Of a stretch of 33,855 nucleotides of DNA, positions 31,183 to 33,855 are shown one piece after another. The stretch is from Gemmatimonadota bacterium (GTDB lineage: Bacteria; Gemmatimonadota; Gemmatimonadetes; Gemmatimonadales; GWC2-71-9): assembly GCA_003222205.1 (NCBI GenBank), contig QHVC01000002.1, forward strand, positions 1 through 33,855, written 5' to 3'. Numbering within the stretch: position 1 is the first letter of the stretch; the number at the start of each line of letters is the position of its first letter. A program made the translations under genes and the position numbers. The notes below the pieces were generated by a model. It ran no database searches and was not told where the DNA came from. It saw only the letters and a list, made by a program, of their open reading frames with translations.

Positions 31183-33855
31183 ATGACGCCCTCACGCTTC
31201 GCGGCCTCGTGCGCCGCCCTCGTCGTTCTCGCCACACCGGTTTTCGCCCAGCGACCTGCGCGCCCACGTCCCCACGCCCCCACGCCCCCTCGAGACACGA
31301 CGATCACCAAGGACTCGGTCTCCAAGTTCCTCGAGAGCTTCACCTACCGCAGCTTGGGGCCCGCCGCGTACTCAGGCCGCGTGACGGCGCTCGCCGTGCC
31401 GAACAGCCGCGAGCCGCGCCCCAAGACCTGGTACGTCGGCGCGGCGGGCGGCGGCGTCTGGAAGACCGCCAACGGGGGCATCACCTGGCAGTCGGTCTCC
31501 GCCGGGCTGGGATCGGAGAGCGTCGGCGACCTCGCCGTCGCCCCCTCCGACAGCAACATCCTCTGGGTCGGCACCGGGGAGAAGAACAGCCTGCGCTCCC
31601 AGTACTGGGGCGACGGCGTCTACAAATCCACCGACGGCGGCAAGGACTGGACGAAGATGGGCCTCGCCGACTCGCGCGCCATCGGCCGCATCGTGGTGCA
31701 CCCCACCGGTCCCGATACCGTCTACGTCGCCGCCCTCGGCCACCTCTGGGGCCCGAACAACGAGCGCGGCGTCTACAAGACCACCGACGGCGGCAAGACG
31801 TGGACGCGCGTGCTGTTCGTGGACGACACCACCGGATTCGTCGACCTCGAGATGGAACCCGGCACCCCCTCCACGCTGTACGCCGCGGCGTGGCACCGGC
31901 TGCGCTGGGGCGGCAGCCATATGGAAGGGGTGGGCCGGGGCAGCGGACTCTACAAGACCAGCGACGGCGGCAGGACGTGGAAGCGTCTCACCGATCCCGC
32001 GTTGAAGAACGGCCTCCCGACCGATCGCATCGGCCGCATCGGCATCGCAATCTCGGCGCAGAACCCCAAGCTCGTGTTCGCGTTCATTCAGGTGGATCGC
32101 GGCATCACCGAGGCAGCGCAGGGACGCTTCGGGGGCGTGTTCCGCTCCGCCGACGCCGGCGGGACGTGGACCCAGGTCAACGACCTGCAGGCGATCCCGC
32201 ACTACTACTACGACGAGATCTGGGTGGACCCCGCCGACAGCCAGCACGTGTTCGTCAATTCCTCATCGCTGCTCGAGAGCAAGGATGGCGGCCGCACCTT
32301 TGCCCCCGAGTCGCTATCGCGCGTGCACGGCGACCATCACGCCCTGTGGTTCGATCCGCACGACGCGGGGCACCGCATCCTCGGCAACGACGGCGGAGCG
32401 TACGTGACCTACGACGCGGGCCGGGCGTGGTGGCACATGCCGATTCCGATCGGCCAGTTCTACGCCGTGATCGTGGACAGCTCGCTCGCGCCCTACCAGA
32501 TCTGCGGCGGGCTCCAGGACAACGGCGTGTGGTGCGGCCCCAGCGGCACGCGGGATGAGATCGGCGTGACCGACGCCGACTGGTACCCGGTGAACGGCGG
32601 CGACGGCATGTGGGTGCAGATCCCCCCCAACGATCCGTGGACTGTGTACTCGGGGTGGCAGTTCGGCAACGTGTCGCGGTTCGACCTGCGCACGTGGAAG
32701 CGGGACGACATCCAGCCCGCCGCGCTTGACGCGGGCGCCGAGAGCGGCTACGACTTTACCTGGGACTGGACCACCCCGATTCTCATCTCGGCGTTCGACT
32801 CGACCACCGTGTATCTGGGCGGCAACCGGCTGTTCCGGCTGCGCCAGCACGGCCAAGATTGGGAAACGCTGGGGCCGGACATGACGCGCACTCCGCGCGA
32901 GAATCCGGCGCCGGAAGCGGGACACACCAGCTACCACGCGATTTTCTCCATCGCCGAGAGCCCCAAGTCGCCCGCGGTGCTGTGGACCGGCACCGACGAC
33001 GGCTTCGTGTGGGTGTCCCAGGACACGGGTCGCACCTGGACGAACGTCACCGGCAATTTCCCCCGCGGCGCAGCGACCGCCTGCTGGGTCTCGACGATCG
33101 TCGCCTCGATGCACGCCCAGGGCACCGTGTGGCTCACCTACGATTGCCACTTCCGCGACGACTACCGCCCGCACGTGTGGCGCTCGACGGACTTCGGCCG
33201 CACGTGGACGGAGCTGGTGGCCGGTCTCCCCGCCGACCGCGGCAGCGTCACGGTGTTCGAGAGTCCCCGGAACCCCAGGGTGCTGTGGGTCGGAACGTCC
33301 GACGGCGTGTACGTGACGGTGGACGGCGGCCAGCGCTGGCGCCGCTTCGGCGGCAGCTTCCCGCACGTCATGGTGGAGCGGATGGCGATGTCGTACCGGC
33401 AGCGCGAGCTGGTGGTCTCGACCCACGGCCGCGGGCTCTACGTGGTGCCGGTGGGCCCGGTCGAGGAATTCAGCGACTCAGTGCTGGGCGACACGATCCA
33501 CCTGTTCGACGTGGCGCCTGCCTACCAGTACCGCGAGCGGGACACACACCCGGGATTCGGCAGTTTCGGCTTCGTGGCATCGAACCCGCCGCGCGGCGCC
33601 GTGATCACCTATTCCTTGAAGGAGATGCAGCCGGATGGCGTGAAGCTCGTGATCACGACCGCCGCGGGGGACACGGTGCGCACCCTCACCGGCTCGGGTT
33701 TCCCGGGGCTGCAACGCGTCACCTGGGACCTGAATCGTGACAAGCCACGCCCGCGCGGGCTGGGCGACCCAACGTCACCTGCGGAGCTGCGACGGGTGGC
33801 CCCGGGCGAGTTCGCCGTCCGTCTGACGCTCGGAAAGCGCAAACTCGAGCGGAAG
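31183..33855 (+). CDS. Secreted BNR/VPS10-type beta-propeller protein (sortilin/glycosyl-hydrolase-like), 3' end outside window
   Basis: Absent from the ORF track because it is still open at the window end (891 codons read). The listed ORFs here (31209-32558, 32314-33426 and others) are shadows. Signal MTPSRFAASCAALVVLATPVFAQ, then a Pro/Arg/His stretch encoded by an octamer repeat, then a beta-propeller with many Asp-box turns: WKTANGGITW, YKSTDGGKDW, YKTTDGGKTW, YKTSDGGRTW, FRSADAGGTW, WRSTDFGRTW and VTVDGGQRW. After about residue 760 an FlgD/Ig-like part begins (GAVITYSL, LQRVTWDLNRD). The family is common in Gemmatimonadota and Acidobacteria and is often called VPS10 or glycosyl hydrolase, but activity is unproven. 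Confidence 0.92.
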   Translation, partial: MTPSRFAASCAALVVLATPVFAQRPARPRPHAPTPPRDTTITKDSVSKFLESFTYRSLGPAAYSGRVTALAVPNSREPRPKTWYVGAAGGGVWKTANGGITWQSVSAGLGSESVGDLAVAPSDSNILWVGTGEKNSLRSQYWGDGVYKSTDGGKDWTKMGLADSRAIGRIVVHPTGPDTVYVAALGHLWGPNNERGVYKTTDGGKTWTRVLFVDDTTGFVDLEMEPGTPSTLYAAAWHRLRWGGSHMEGVGRGSGLYKTSDGGRTWKRLTDPALKNGLPTDRIGRIGIAISAQNPKLVFAFIQVDRGITEAAQGRFGGVFRSADAGGTWTQVNDLQAIPHYYYDEIWVDPADSQHVFVNSSSLLESKDGGRTFAPESLSRVHGDHHALWFDPHDAGHRILGNDGGAYVTYDAGRAWWHMPIPIGQFYAVIVDSSLAPYQICGGLQDNGVWCGPSGTRDEIGVTDADWYPVNGGDGMWVQIPPNDPWTVYSGWQFGNVSRFDLRTWKRDDIQPAALDAGAESGYDFTWDWTTPILISAFDSTTVYLGGNRLFRLRQHGQDWETLGPDMTRTPRENPAPEAGHTSYHAIFSIAESPKSPAVLWTGTDDGFVWVSQDTGRTWTNVTGNFPRGAATACWVSTIVASMHAQGTVWLTYDCHFRDDYRPHVWRSTDFGRTWTELVAGLPADRGSVTVFESPRNPRVLWVGTSDGVYVTVDGGQRWRRFGGSFPHVMVERMAMSYRQRELVVSTHGRGLYVVPVGPVEEFSDSVLGDTIHLFDVAPAYQYRERDTHPGFGSFGFVASNPPRGAVITYSLKEMQPDGVKLVITTAAGDTVRTLTGSGFPGLQRVTWDLNRDKPRPRGLGDPTSPAELRRVAPGEFAVRLTLGKRKLERK
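31266..31289. repeat. ACGTCCCC/ACGCCCCC octamer array inside the BNR/VPS10 coding sequence
   Basis: Three exact 8-nt units, ACGTCCCC, ACGCCCCC, ACGCCCCC, directly after the signal peptide. They code in frame for part of a Pro/Arg/His stretch (about residues 28-36). The first unit is the same as that of the hairpin repeat at 19160-19180. Confidence 0.65.

Noticed and set aside
31209-33740. Several ORFs (31209-32558, 31372-32247, 32314-33426, 32859-33740)
   Set aside because: All are shadows of the open BNR/VPS10 reading frame, which the track omitted because it has no stop in the window.

Overview
The window is GC-rich, densely coded and free of rRNA, tRNA, CRISPR or transposase genes. Its gene set is a SusC/SusD pair with a DUF4397 lipoprotein, a very large BNR/VPS10-type secreted protein, a KorAB 2-oxoacid:ferredoxin oxidoreductase, Ku plus three-domain LigD, and many signal-peptide hydrolases. 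Together with many lipoproteins and candidate leaderless promoters this points to an uncultured soil-type Gemmatimonadota. That assignment is inference from gene content, not a database match. Both window-edge genes (a trypsin-like protease at the left, the BNR/VPS10 protein at the right) are open at the edge and absent from the supplied ORF track; I read them directly.

Layout. 1-6303: secreted or envelope proteins, namely an S1C-type protease, a class C beta-lactamase-like hydrolase, a small exported protein, an outer-membrane barrel and a CocE/NonD hydrolase. 6529-10689: a small ABM-fold protein, then the operon korA-korB-D-amino-acid transaminase. 10784-15106: a solute-binding-like lipoprotein, a histidine kinase and a sigma54-dependent response regulator in one tight operon. 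15205-17236: a Clp-N/GntR fusion regulator with a strong promoter flanked by inverted operator-like arms, then a TPR lipoprotein. 17202-20067: YpdA-like reductase, proline dehydrogenase and a coiled-coil lipoprotein. 20228-25573: a membrane protein with a helix-hairpin-helix tail, DUF72, Ku and LigD. 25582-31045: SusC-SusD-DUF4397 operon. 31183-end: BNR/VPS10 protein.

How genes work together. KorA and KorB form one ferredoxin-linked enzyme. Ku and LigD form a bacterial end-joining pair read from one 27-bp divergent gap. The kinase and regulator form a two-component system with a lipoprotein that may feed it a signal. SusC and SusD form an outer-membrane uptake complex.

Beyond the genes, the most striking signal is a scattered set of short stutter repeats with 7- or 8-base units (GTGTCAG/GGGACTA, TTGCCGG, NGGGATG, ACGTCCCC), several forming perfect hairpins. 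They lie between genes, but copies also lie in frame inside coding sequence, always at a linker or just after a signal peptide (LigD, the BNR protein and, more degenerate, the NtrC-type regulator). A second feature is that genes lacking a Shine-Dalgarno carry a TANNNT hexamer 6-9 nt before the ATG, as expected for leaderless mRNAs. No stretch longer than about 225 bases lacks a gene.
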